Shown here: positions 7,984 through 16,173 of the stretch, one piece after another
Numbering within the stretch: the stretch's first letter is position 1
Layout of the letters: each line of letters starts with the position of its first letter
Source: Clostridia bacterium
GTDB lineage: Bacteria; Bacillota; Clostridia; Lachnospirales; Lachnospiraceae
Length of the DNA: 64,000 nt
Direction: 5' to 3'
Assembly: GCA_910576205.1 (NCBI GenBank)
Contig: CAJTHL010000013.1
Span: forward strand, 1-64,000
The notes under the pieces: generated by a model
Databases searched by the model: none
What the model saw: only the letters and a program-made list of their open reading frames with translations
Told to the model about the DNA's origin: nothing
Translations under genes and position numbers: made by a program

Positions 7984-9329
7984 AATGAGCGTTCTGATAT
8001 CATTCTTAAAAAATAAATTCCTTCCGAATATAAACCCGGATAAATAGAATCTATTCTATGAAATGCCTCTATAGGAATTGTCTTCCAATACTGAATCAAT
8101 GCTCTAAGGATACAATAATCAAATATTTCTCCATTTTCATTAATCGCTTTCTTTAAAAACTCTTCTGCCTTTAAAAAATCACAGTTTAAAAGATTAGCAA
8201 TGGATACCCAATACCATGTCCTGCTATTACACGAATAAATATCTTTATATGTTTCATATGCCCTAATTGCAGCTTTTCCATCCCTTTGATTTACACAAAT
8301 CTGCATATAAGCATGAAAAGACGACTGAGAATCTATCGGCTCTAACAATTTCCTCGCGCTCGATTCCCCTAAATAAAATGCCCGCAATGCAAGAAAAACT
8401 TTTGTATCTAAACTTTCACAGAAACGAACTGCCTTTTGATATATCTTACTTGCCGCAGAAATATTATGACTGTCTTCTAAAATCCACATAGCCTGCTGAA
8501 GCAGGAATTTAGCCTTTATCTCATCCGATGTCTGGACATCCCCTTGTTGTAATTGAATCTGTTCTTTCAGTTCGGACAATGCCCTTTCCCAGTACCCTTC
8601 ACGATGTAAAGCAACGATTTTATCTAAGATAATATTATTTAATTCGTCTATTGTATCGGATACGCCGGTAATATAGCAATCTGTCATCTGCAGGGCATTT
8701 GCTCTTTCTCCTGTTTTCTTTCTTATCAGATTCGTATTATTAACAACAATATCATGTTTTTCAAAAAAATCTTTCTGAGAACTAACACTAATCCCTTCTA
8801 TATAAATTGCTTCATGGTCTGCACATCCTTCTTGTAAAATCAATCCAATAACAAAAGAACATTCCTCATCATATATAGGACTTCCGGAAAATCCAGCAAA
8901 CGTTTTATCCCTGGCATCAATTAGATCAAATTGCAAATCACAAACACTATTTTTATCCAAATCCTCTCTGCCAGAAAATTTTAACTCTTTCCAGCTTCCA
9001 TTTGCATAACATTTCCCATACCCAAACATGGAAGCCTTTTGTAATGCCTCTAACTTGCAATCCAAAAAATGAATTTCATTTACAGATTCTACTTTTTCCT
9101 CCAAGTTCAAATAGACAAATGCACTTTCCTCTTTATCCGCTGGCAAGGCAGAAATCTCTTTGCTAATTCCATCTATGACAACTACAAGAATAATTGATGA
9201 AGCTCTTTTTCTATAAAAGTCTTTCAAGCAATGCCTTACTGTTATTGCATGTTCCTGATCCACTAACAATGCTGTTCCCTGCTGCTCTGTTCCGCATAAT
9301 AACTTCACAATATTATTTGTAGCTTTCAT
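7971..9329 (-). CDS. Trypsin-like serine protease with C-terminal TPR repeats
   Basis: 452 residues, cytoplasmic (no signal peptide). The N-terminal 190 residues fit a chymotrypsin-fold protease: GTALLVDQEHAITVRHCL gives catalytic His33, and GFSGSPIYDE gives nucleophile Ser148 within the Gly-x-Ser-Gly motif. The catalytic Asp position, usually D-hydrophobic-A-L, reads KEESAFVYL, so Glu68 or Asp65 would have to serve. Residues about 240-452 are TPR-like (AASKIYQKAVRF, AEEFLKKAIN). It overlaps the MBL gene by 4 bases and the PIN gene by 13. In conflict systems such proteases cleave and release or activate partner effectors. The partner here is presumably the TPR/PIN protein. Confidence 0.8.
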   Translation of the reverse strand: MKATNNIVKLLCGTEQQGTALLVDQEHAITVRHCLKDFYRKRASSIILVVVIDGISKEISALPADKEESAFVYLNLEEKVESVNEIHFLDCKLEALQKASMFGYGKCYANGSWKELKFSGREDLDKNSVCDLQFDLIDARDKTFAGFSGSPIYDEECSFVIGLILQEGCADHEAIYIEGISVSSQKDFFEKHDIVVNNTNLIRKKTGERANALQMTDCYITGVSDTIDELNNIILDKIVALHREGYWERALSELKEQIQLQQGDVQTSDEIKAKFLLQQAMWILEDSHNISAASKIYQKAVRFCESLDTKVFLALRAFYLGESSARKLLEPIDSQSSFHAYMQICVNQRDGKAAIRAYETYKDIYSCNSRTWYWVSIANLLNCDFLKAEEFLKKAINENGEIFDYCILRALIQYWKTIPIEAFHRIDSIYPGLYSEGIYFLRMISERSLWMW

Positions 9330-10468
9330 CCGATTTCCTCCCTTTCCAGTTTTCCTATCCCCTCTAAAATAGGAATATCATAGTTTTTAATAATCATTGG
9401 ATGTCCCGGCGCTTTCGTTAAAATATTTGCTATGATCTTTGGGGAAGGATGTTCCTGATGTTTTCCATTTGTAGAAATAAGATAGTAGCTCACATAGGTA
9501 TTCCGAATAAAATTTTTATCTGTATTTTTCCCCGAACCATGATGAGGGAGTTTCACAATATCTATTTTATCAGGAAGCATGTCCTCAAAAAAATGAATTG
9601 CACAGTCCCCAGGAAATAAAAGTTTTATTCCTTGATATGAAATAAGCACAGCTATAGAAGAACGATTCGACAATTTTGTATCTGCTTTCTCGTCATCTTC
9701 TTCTGCTATCAATTTCCAATTATATTCCTTATTCTCTCTGTCATTTGAAATATCCTTTTTTGTCACAAACCAGTCTTCATGCTCACCAATATAGGCTCCC
9801 TCAAACGCATCATCAAACAAAGAATTGTCTGATATTATTACCTGTTTGCATTTTGCTTTCAACATCCACAGCCAATCTTCCACAAGTTCATTCAATATTT
9901 TTTGCGTTGGATTTAATATTTGAAATGTAATATTTCCAAATGCCTTATGTCTTATTGTGTCAGTAGAAATTGGACTGCCCTTTACAGACGTATTCCAATG
10001 ATAATTGTTCTTAATAAGCAGTTCTGCAACGCTGTTTCCCTGCATATAGCTAATTTCTCTGGATCCATCTGCCTTTTCCAAAGAACTATTTTTATTTGCC
10101 AAAGTTCGTAAAACAGCTTCCTCATAATAAGAGATATCTTTTTTATCTCGTTTCACTTCAGTATGCCTAAACCCATTAAACCATACCTCATCTATTTGTA
10201 CGATTTTAGGTGAATTTGAATTTCCATTTTCTTTTAACAATGCTTTTATCCCATTGATATGGTCTTGATCAATATGGGATATGATTAATAAATTGATATG
10301 TTTTCCTTTTTTACTTAACATCCGCAAATAAGGGCGAATCTCTTGTTGATAAGTTTCTACAAATCCACCATCTATCAATATTCTAAAATCTGCCTTTTCA
10401 AATTCTAATAATATACAGTCGCCTGAACCTGCCCGAAACATTTTTATATGAATGTCATTGATTTTCAT
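9326..10468 (-). CDS. Metallo-beta-lactamase-fold hydrolase (ComEC/Rec2-like)
   Basis: 380 residues with the full MBL metal-site pattern: LIISHIDQDHINGI (His65, Asp67, Asp69, His70), LLFPGDCA (Asp about 288) and KLPHHGSGKN (His about 309-310), with a late HQEHPSP. No transmembrane segments, so it is the soluble ComEC-type hydrolase often found in defence and stress loci, not the competence channel. The substrate may be a nucleotide, nucleic acid or small molecule. It starts 24 bases after the nucleotidyltransferase gene and overlaps the protease gene by 4. Confidence 0.85.
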   Translation of the reverse strand: MKINDIHIKMFRAGSGDCILLEFEKADFRILIDGGFVETYQQEIRPYLRMLSKKGKHINLLIISHIDQDHINGIKALLKENGNSNSPKIVQIDEVWFNGFRHTEVKRDKKDISYYEEAVLRTLANKNSSLEKADGSREISYMQGNSVAELLIKNNYHWNTSVKGSPISTDTIRHKAFGNITFQILNPTQKILNELVEDWLWMLKAKCKQVIISDNSLFDDAFEGAYIGEHEDWFVTKKDISNDRENKEYNWKLIAEEDDEKADTKLSNRSSIAVLISYQGIKLLFPGDCAIHFFEDMLPDKIDIVKLPHHGSGKNTDKNFIRNTYVSYYLISTNGKHQEHPSPKIIANILTKAPGHPMIIKNYDIPILEGIGKLEREEIG

Positions 10469-10492
10469 CCTATGCCTCTCATTTTCCTTAAT

Positions 10493-11221
10493 CTATCTCG
10501 CACCCCTATCATCCCTTTTCTTCCTCAAAGCTTTTTGAATAATCTCCTCCACATTACTTTCCTTTACTTTTTCTCCTTCATATTTTTGAACTTGAAGCAC
10601 TACCTGTTTTGATAATTCCTCTTCTCGTTCCTGTTCCATAAATAATTGTTTCAGATTTTCTGAATTTAAAGCCGCTTTCAAAACCTGTATTGCATATTCG
10701 GAAATATCATCCCACCCGCCATACAGATTTCTTACTGCACAATCAATCTGCCGATAACTTAAAGGCTCTCCCCTTCTTTCTTGTTCACTCAAAATACCAA
10801 TAATATCAGACAAATCCTTCTTGTAACGTCTCCCGGACATTAATTTCATGGCAACAAGATATTCCGCGCTAATTGTCTTGATATTCAATACATTAGAATA
10901 AGTACGGTAATACTTGGAGTATTGCGATAATTTAGGACTATAAGAACTTGTATTCTTAAAGTCTGTATTCAACCAGCCATTTGGCAGACCGAGACGGTCT
11001 CCTACTGTATTAACTGCCTCCTTCATGGCCGATGATGCTGTTATGACCGCATCTATATCATAGGTCATTTCACGAAACCCATAATTGGCAAGAATTGCCG
11101 CACCTCCAACTAACACAATCTCAGCAGGCGTATTTTTTCCATTTCTCTTCCGAAACTCTTTTGCCAGTTCCTTCAAATAATAGTCCAGATTTTCTTTGGT
11201 AAAACCTTTCTCAACAGACAT
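10493..11221 (-). CDS. Nucleotidyltransferase (DUF6036-like, MNT-type toxin/antitoxin component)
   Basis: 242 residues. The N-terminal half has the polymerase-beta-type nucleotidyltransferase signature GGAAILANYGFREMTYDIDA, in which Gly-Gly and Asp-x-Asp bind nucleotide and metal. It is followed by the helical RRYKKDLSDIIGIL element common to DUF6036/AbiEii-like proteins. The C-terminus is charged and helical. It overlaps the upstream XRE gene by 11 bases. Such pairs behave as regulator plus NMP-transferase, in type IV or VII toxin-antitoxin style. Being in one operon with the protease/PIN genes, it may modify or restrain an effector; that is inference. Confidence 0.8.
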   Translation of the reverse strand: MSVEKGFTKENLDYYLKELAKEFRKRNGKNTPAEIVLVGGAAILANYGFREMTYDIDAVITASSAMKEAVNTVGDRLGLPNGWLNTDFKNTSSYSPKLSQYSKYYRTYSNVLNIKTISAEYLVAMKLMSGRRYKKDLSDIIGILSEQERRGEPLSYRQIDCAVRNLYGGWDDISEYAIQVLKAALNSENLKQLFMEQEREEELSKQVVLQVQKYEGEKVKESNVEEIIQKALRKKRDDRGAR

Positions 11222-11798
11222 TCCTTATCTCGCTTTCTATAATATTAAACCTCAAAAATTCAGGAATCGCTTCTTTCAGACATTGTTCTTTCTTATCAAG
11301 GGAATCATCCAGCTTTGTAGCAAGAATGATATCCTTTGGATATAACGGCTCCGACAGCTTACATTTCCTTATATCTTCATAATCATTACACAATGGAAGT
11401 TCATTTTCCCTGCTTAAGTAATCTACCATAGCCAAAAGATAAAAACTTTCCCGATACCATTGCCGTTCCCAATAAGTCCTTATTTGATTTTCTTTTAAAA
11501 TATCAATGATAAAGTCTATATCCCCTTTATCTTTCACTAAATGACAGATATTACTTTTATATATTTCAAAATCTCTTAAATTTGGCGCATTTTCATCTTC
11601 ATTAAAAAAATCTGTTAAAAGTTCTTCCATTGTCACGTGAAGCGTCCTCGCTAATTTATATATCGTTTCTACTGTACATTTTTCAATCCTGGTTTTTCCT
11701 TTCACAATATCTGACAATGTAGTATATGGTACATGGCTTTCCTTAGCACACTGATAAACAGAAAGCTGCCTTTCCTTTAACAAACTCATCAATTCCAT
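11211..11798 (-). CDS. XRE-family helix-turn-helix regulator, first gene of the island operon
   Basis: 195 residues. Residues 1-65 form a Cro/C1-type helix-turn-helix (MSLLKERQLSVYQCAKESHV, TLSDIVKGKTRIEK). The remainder is an unrecognised helical domain. As first gene behind a perfect-consensus promoter with an overlapping dyad, it is the likely autorepressor of the whole five-gene operon. The pairing with a nucleotidyltransferase by overlapping reading frames is typical of toxin-antitoxin modules. The start follows a GGAGAATGAG ribosome site. Confidence 0.85.
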   Translation of the reverse strand: MELMSLLKERQLSVYQCAKESHVPYTTLSDIVKGKTRIEKCTVETIYKLARTLHVTMEELLTDFFNEDENAPNLRDFEIYKSNICHLVKDKGDIDFIIDILKENQIRTYWERQWYRESFYLLAMVDYLSRENELPLCNDYEDIRKCKLSEPLYPKDIILATKLDDSLDKKEQCLKEAIPEFLRFNIIESEIRNVC

Positions 11799-11828
11799 TT
11801 CTCATTCTCCATTTCATGTATTCTTTTT

Positions 11829-11863
11829 CTATCGATTATAACGGTATATCGTGATAGTGTCAA
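11829..11863 (-). promoter_or_regulatory. Consensus SigA promoter and dyad operator of the island operon
   Basis: On the minus strand TTGACA (11858-11863) and TATAAT (11835-11840) are both perfect and spaced by 17 bases. An imperfect inverted repeat, CTATC...GATAG with AT-rich inner arms (11829-11857), covers the spacer and -10. A promoter this strong in front of a potentially harmful operon implies tight repression, presumably by the XRE protein encoded just downstream. Confidence 0.8.
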
Positions 11864-11890
11864 GAAATGAAAATCTAATACATAATATCA

Positions 11891-11934
11891 AAAACCCCTG
11901 CAAATGGCATTCACACACCATCTACAGGGGTTCT
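11891..11934 (-). terminator. Intrinsic terminator after tsf
   Basis: On the minus strand AACCCCTG...CAGGGGTT forms a stem with an inner ATGG/CCAT pairing, followed by TTTTTG. If the island came in by recombination at the core, this terminator copy was supplied by the element. Confidence 0.75.
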
Positions 11935-11991
11935 CATTTTTATCTCAATTCGCCTTATTTCGACAAATTTCTAAGCATTCATCTGCTTCGC
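11891..11991 (-). repeat. Right copy of the tsf 3'-end repeat (tsf end, core and terminator)
   Basis: Contains the true tsf stop (11971-11973), the 16-bp core at 11958-11973 and the terminator hairpin at 11893-11932. It aligns gap-free with 2864-2964. Exchange in the core would keep the tsf coding end intact, the usual behaviour of elements that integrate at the 3' ends of genes. Confidence 0.7.
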
Positions 11992-12903
11992 CACCTCAGC
12001 CGCAAAGTCCTCATTCTTCTTTTCCAGGCCTTCCCCGGTCTCAAAGCGGACAAATGCCTTGACAGCGATCTTAGCGCCGTTGGCTTTGGCTACTTCATCT
12101 ACATACTTGGAGACGGTCTGCTTTCCGTCCTCAGCCTTTACATACACCTGGTCCAGAAGGCAGATTTCCTTCAGCTCCTTGTTGATACGGCCCATAACCA
12201 TGCCATCAATGATCTTGTCGTTGGCATCAGGCTTTTCATTTCTGGCCTGGACGGCGAGAATCTCTTTCTCCCTCTCAATGTACTCCTGGTCCACTTCTGC
12301 GCGGCTGGTATACAGAGGCTTTAAGGCAGCTGCCTGCATGGCCACATTCTTTGCCATCTCTTTTACGGCGTCGTTAATAACGTCGGTCTCTACGTCAATG
12401 AGTACGCCGATCTTTCCACCTGCATGAATATAGGAAGCGATAAAACCATTCTCCTCTGTCATCTGCTGGAAACGGCGGATGTTCATGTTCTCACCGATAA
12501 CGGCAATCTGGGAAGCCAGGGCCTCCTTTACAGTAAGGCTGGTGTCTTTCTCCCAGGTCTCTGCCAGAAACGCGTCGATATCCGCTGCGCTTGTCTTTAC
12601 TGCCTGGGCAGCTACATCCGCCACGTAGGACTGGAATTTCTCATTCTTAGCCACGAAGTCAGTCTCTGCGTTTACCTCTACCACTACGGCCTTCTTGTCG
12701 CCGTCGATAAGGCAGGTGGCAACGATACCCTCTGCCGCAATGCGGCCCGCCTTCTTCTGGGCGCTTGCAAGTCCCTTTTCTCTCAGCCAGTCAACGGCTG
12801 CATCCATATTTCCATCGGTGGCAGTCAAGGCTTTCTTACAATCCATCATGCCAGCGCCTGTCATTTCTCTTAACTCTTTTACCATTGTCGCTGTAATTGC
12901 CAT
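11971..12903 (-). CDS. tsf: Translation elongation factor Ts
   Basis: 310 residues. EF-Ts exchanges GDP for GTP on EF-Tu. The N-terminal UBA-like domain shows VKELREMTGAGMMDCKKALT, followed by the core (VEVNAETDFVAKNEKF). Intact and ending AKQMNA. It is downstream of rpsB with a 92-base gap, the standard rpsB-tsf order. The 3' end is the apparent integration site of the 9-kb island, but the reading frame is undisturbed. Confidence 0.98.
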   Translation of the reverse strand: MAITATMVKELREMTGAGMMDCKKALTATDGNMDAAVDWLREKGLASAQKKAGRIAAEGIVATCLIDGDKKAVVVEVNAETDFVAKNEKFQSYVADVAAQAVKTSAADIDAFLAETWEKDTSLTVKEALASQIAVIGENMNIRRFQQMTEENGFIASYIHAGGKIGVLIDVETDVINDAVKEMAKNVAMQAAALKPLYTSRAEVDQEYIEREKEILAVQARNEKPDANDKIIDGMVMGRINKELKEICLLDQVYVKAEDGKQTVSKYVDEVAKANGAKIAVKAFVRFETGEGLEKKNEDFAAEVAKQMNA

Positions 12904-12941
12904 GGTGTTTTTCCTCCATTTCTATAATTATTTTCCTGTGG

Positions 12942-12982
12942 ACAGCCGTCTAAAAACAGGGAAACCTGTCTTGGAACGGCTG
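12942..12982 (-). promoter_or_regulatory. rpsB-tsf intergenic stem-loop
   Basis: CAGCCGT and ACGGCTG arms enclose a second small hairpin (CAGG-GAAA-CCTG). There is no T tract, so it is more likely an RNA stability or attenuation element that sets relative S2/EF-Ts expression than a full terminator. Confidence 0.45.
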
Positions 12983-12995
12983 CCACAAGGTCAAT

Positions 12996-13736
12996 TTATT
13001 CTTCTGCTGCCTCTTCACCGGCGTAGGCTTCCTCCTCGTAAACGTCCTCGGCCGCCCCCTGGTTTGCCTCCACAACGGCGTCTGCCATACGGGAAACAAT
13101 CAGTTTTACAGCGCGGATTGCGTCGTCATTTCCGGGAATCACATAGTCCAGCTCCTCGGGATCGCAGTTGGTATCCACAATACCGATCAGCGGAATGCCA
13201 AGGGTGTGGGCTTCCTGTACGCAGATTCTCTCTTTCTTGGGGTCTACCACAAAGATTGCGTCTGGCAGTCTCTTCATTTCCTTGATGCCGCCCAGATTTT
13301 TCTGCAGCTTCTCTAATTCTTTTCTAAGAGCAATTACTTCCTTCTTGGGCAGAACGTCAAAGGTTCCGTCCGCCTCCATAGCCTCGATCTCTTTCAGTCT
13401 GCCGATTCTGCTCTGGATTGTCTTGAAATTGGTCAGCATGCCGCCCAGCCATCTCTCGTTAACGTAGAACATTCCGCAGCGCTCTGCCTCGGTCTGGATT
13501 GCGTCCTGGGCCTGCTTCTTGGTTCCCACAAAAAGAATGGTTCCGCCAGCTGCCGCAATATCGGAAATGGCATTGTAAGCCTCGTCCACTTTTCCCACGG
13601 ACTTCTGCAGGTCGATGATGTAGATGCCGTTTCTCTCCGTGTAGATGTAGGGAGCCATTTTGGGGTTCCATCTTCTTGTCTGATGTCCGAAATGAACACC
13701 TGCTTCCAGTAACTGCTTCATTGAAATTACGCTCAT
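12996..13736 (-). CDS. rpsB: 30S ribosomal protein S2
   Basis: 246 residues from ATG 13736 ([20 protein letters not shown], the conserved S2 start). An ATG at 13751 lies within the ribosome-binding GGAGG and would add five atypical residues, so 13736 is preferred. The conserved stretches [31 protein letters not shown] and [20 protein letters not shown] are present. The C-terminal tail is acidic. It is the first gene of the rpsB-tsf operon, with its own promoter at 13894-13922. Confidence 0.98.
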   Translation of the reverse strand: MSVISMKQLLEAGVHFGHQTRRWNPKMAPYIYTERNGIYIIDLQKSVGKVDEAYNAISDIAAAGGTILFVGTKKQAQDAIQTEAERCGMFYVNERWLGGMLTNFKTIQSRIGRLKEIEAMEADGTFDVLPKKEVIALRKELEKLQKNLGGIKEMKRLPDAIFVVDPKKERICVQEAHTLGIPLIGIVDTNCDPEELDYVIPGNDDAIRAVKLIVSRMADAVVEANQGAAEDVYEEEAYAGEEAAEE

Positions 13737-13830
13737 GTTTCTCTCCTCCATTTGGTTGTTCTTCCGCAGGTTTTTCTCTCCTCAAAGACCGGGCGCGGGT
13801 ATCCTGTGGCTTACCGCCTGTTTCTACAGG

Positions 13831-13849
13831 AAAAAACGCCGTTTCCGGC
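13831..13849 (-). promoter_or_regulatory. Hairpin plus T tract in the rpsB leader (possible attenuator)
   Basis: Minus strand GCCG-GAAA-CGGC is followed by G and six Ts, then a second hairpin CCTGTagaaACAGG. The first looks like a short intrinsic terminator about 40 bases after the start of transcription. This would suit leader-mediated control of S2 synthesis. The stem is short, so confidence is limited. Confidence 0.4.
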
Positions 13850-13893
13850 ACCATTCTCGGTTCCGCCTGCGTGCTTTTTACATTAACTTAGCA

Positions 13894-13922
13894 AGTATAG
13901 CACAGAAATCCACTGCTTTCAA
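13894..13922 (-). promoter_or_regulatory. rpsB-tsf promoter
   Basis: TTGAAA (13917-13922) and TATACT (13894-13899) on the minus strand with a 17-base spacer. The leader to the rpsB start is about 150 bases. Confidence 0.75.
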
Positions 13923-14289
13923 GCACTTTCTCAAATTTTTCCTTCTTTCCTCTCTCCGGAAACTGTCCCGGTAAACCGGCTTTCCAAAAGTTTTTCTGCA
14001 CAGCGCAAGAATTCCGAAAACACAGGCCGGAAATTCTGCTATTATAAATGTACGGAGGAATTGGCCATAGAACACCCTGTTATCGAAAACATTACCGGAG
14101 TACCCGCCTATGTGGAAGCCAGTCCGGCCCCAAAAAAAGATCTGGAATACCGGGAGCAAGGGGTATTTTATCCTCTTAAGCTGCCCTTTGTCCCCCACAA
14201 GGCTCCTTCCCCACCGGAAAACATCAGCCGGAATATTTCTTTTGCCACAAAGGAGGGCATCCCCAGTACAGCAGACATGACATCGGAAA

Positions 14290-14625
14290 GGCGCTTCTGG
14301 ATTTTCTCATGGACTGGTGGATACCATCTTTGTGTCCCGTCTGGCGAATACTGGCGCCCTCTCCGTCATCAACCTGGTATGCCCGGTCATCAACCTTACC
14401 ATAGGCCTTGGAACCATGCTGGCCACCGGGGGAAACGCCATAATCTCCCGCAAAATGGGAGCCAGGCAGACGCCGGAGGCATCCTCCTGCCCCGGCTCTT
14501 TGGCGTCACCGGCGTGTGGCTGGCTGTGCCTGTGGCGGAGGGACTTATGTTTTTCGTATCTGTGTCGTGCCTTTTCTATTACAGAGACAGATACGCTTAC
14601 TGGCCTGCGTTTAGAAACCAGAAAC
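14290..14625 (+). pseudogene. MATE-family efflux pump, remnant with large internal deletion
   Basis: Bases about 14310-14470 encode an N-terminal MATE segment (LVDTIFVSRLANTGALSVIN, then GTMLATGGNAIISRKMG). Directly after, in another frame, comes a C-terminal segment (LPRLFGVTGVWLAVPVAEGL, then CLFYYRDRY). About 350 residues between them are missing and the frame is broken. MATE proteins are about 450 residues with 12 membrane spans, so this is non-functional. The sequence at 14061-14290 has no clear homology. Confidence 0.75.
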
Positions 14626-14958
14626 TGTACTGCTGGTTTAAAGTGTCTCTGTCAGTTTCTGTATGGCCTCCTCCTTTGTGGCTACAAAGAAGAAATTGAT
14701 GCCCTGTGCTGAGGATAAAAAAGTCCCCGTACACCAGCTTATTGCCAATAACGATATTCCAGCATACCCCGGCGGACAAAAGGACGCATGCGTTCCCGTC
14801 CCGGGGGAAATGTGGATTTTACTGGAAAAGCAGCGGCTTGTCAAGTGTCTGAGAGAAAGGAGCGCTTATGGGTATTGCTTTTGCCAACGGGAAAGAATAT
14901 AATGGATCTGTTTGAAGCCAGGCTTTCACTACCTTCAGAAAAGAAAGGAGTCACCCCT
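14626..14958. other. Stretch without a supportable gene
   Basis: Short frames on both strands (for example a minus frame containing INFFFVATKEEAIQKLTETL) look like further decayed coding sequence, but I cannot assign a family. There is no convincing ribosome site. Confidence 0.4.
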
Positions 14959-15195
14959 ATGAATCCCATGGATATTTTCCGCATGAAGGGTCTCTGGGAC
15001 AAATTTACCAGAAACCACCCCAAATTCCCCCTGTTTATGCAGGCTGTTGCCCAGAACGCCATCGCTGAGGGCACCATCCTGGAAATCCAGGCCACCACGG
15101 CACAAGGCGAAACCTACAGCTCTAATCTGAAATTCAGTGCTTCCGATATGGAGCTTCTGGAAGAGATGAAGTCCCTCTTTGCAAATATGCACTGA
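14959..15195 (+). CDS. Small conserved hypothetical protein of Lachnospiraceae type
   Basis: 78 residues from ATG 14959, preceded by GAAAGGAG at 14943-14950. The protein (MNPMDIFRMKGLWDKFTRNH..., ending DMELLEEMKSLFANMH) is soluble, with an amphipathic helix at each end. It resembles short hypothetical proteins common in this family. Function unknown. It is the only intact-looking gene in the decayed region between rpsB and the fructan operon. Confidence 0.65.
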   Translation: MNPMDIFRMKGLWDKFTRNHPKFPLFMQAVAQNAIAEGTILEIQATTAQGETYSSNLKFSASDMELLEEMKSLFANMH

Positions 15196-15390
15196 GAAAA
15201 TTCTCTTACGGAAAAACACAGACCTTCCGTGGCTCTTCTATTCCCCCGCAGACGTAGGTAACACACAGGGGCCCCACTTTCACCAGCAGAAAGAGCGTCC
15301 TGCTGGCGCTTAAGCAGAACCGTGTGTGATACCGGCGTCCCCGGAGGCTTACCCAGACAAAGCATTTCCGCTCATGGACGCAAAGCCTTT

Positions 15391-15930
15391 TTATCTGCCC
15401 CCGGTTTTCTGATAAACCTCCCGGATATCCACAGGACGCCGCCTTATACCTGCATTTACCTCAAAGATATGTGCCAGATATTCCGCGTATCCCAGGGGAA
15501 GCAGCTCTTCCGCAGGGACGCTGAAGGCTCTTGTCCCGGAGGCTCTCACCCGCCCTATCAGCAGGGCAATCATATCCGGAGATAACACCAGAATATCATC
15601 GCTGCCCATAAGCCGGATCTCACATTCCTTTTTCAATTCTCCCTGCCTCTTAACCGTTCCGCCATGGCGCTGCCGTCGTAGTAATGGAATGTCACCGTAT
15701 CCCCCAAACTGCCAGCCGGAAATCTCTCCGGGCACGTCATTGCCTGCCGCCAGACAGTAATTGCCGCTCATAAGCTTATCATAGTCAGCGCTCCCCTCCT
15801 CCAGAAAGGCGGCTATCTTTCCCATCTCCTCCCCGGACAGAAGATAAACCCTGTCGTCATTGTTATATTCGTCATTCCCCATTGCACCGCTCCAGCAGTT
15901 CTCTGCCATCATGATAGACAAAAGCCGCAA
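15391..15930 (-). pseudogene. Remnant of an ABC-type (FtsX-like) permease extracellular region
   Basis: The frame contains LSGEEMGKIAAFLEEGSADYDKLMSGNY, which resembles the extracellular loop of large FtsX-like permeases of peptide or bacteriocin transporters. It lacks membrane segments at both ends. The last 75 residues (from EIRLMGSDDILVLSP) look unrelated. It begins inside the end of the response-regulator remnant in another frame. Probably a deletion fusion; family assignment is weak. Confidence 0.4.
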
Positions 15931-16033
15931 ATTCCCTGCCTGTGCCGGCAGCGTAGCGTTCCAGACATTCCTTCAGCTCCCCAATAAGCGTATCCTCGTC
16001 GTCACAGATTGCGATCTTAAACACATGCCTCAT
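15872..16033 (-). pseudogene. N-terminal fragment of a LytTR-type response regulator
   Basis: From ATG 16033 the sequence MRHVFKIAICDDEDTLIGEL is the start of an AgrA/LytTR receiver domain. It stops after 53 residues, before the phospho-acceptor Asp, so only the first third of a receiver remains. It belongs to the same decayed block as the permease remnant. Confidence 0.65.
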
Positions 16034-16121
16034 CCTCCCGTTGTAATGCAATGCCCCATTATAGTAAATCTTTCCTGTAAAATCAAGATTATGCCGGCTA
16101 GGTTTGCCCTCCCGCCTGTGC

Positions 16122-16164
16122 AAAAAGCCCCCTGGACCGCCATAGGCAGCACAGAGGGCCTTTT
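16122..16164 (-). terminator. Terminator of the fructan operon
   Basis: On the minus strand GGCCCTCTG and CCAGGGGGC pair around a 15-base loop, followed by TTTTTG. It lies about 10 bases beyond the GH32 stop codon. Confidence 0.65.
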
Positions 16165-16173
16165 CCCCGTTTT

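Larger units (their letters stand above)
2864..11989. mobile_element. Integrase-less genomic island at the tsf 3' end (candidate CIME)
   Basis: A low-GC segment, very different from the GC-rich tsf side, lies between two imperfect direct repeats of the tsf end. It carries one five-gene operon and no recombinase. The Tn916-type Int lies just outside the left repeat. This layout fits a cis-mobilizable element trapped between attachment sites beside an ICE. The alternative is that ICE and island were one element. A third repeat copy at the far end of the ICE would decide, but it is outside the window. Confidence 0.6.

Noticed and set aside
9326..10468. MBL protein as the competence channel ComEC
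   Set aside because: It has no membrane spans and lacks the OB-fold and competence domains. Only the soluble hydrolase domain is present.
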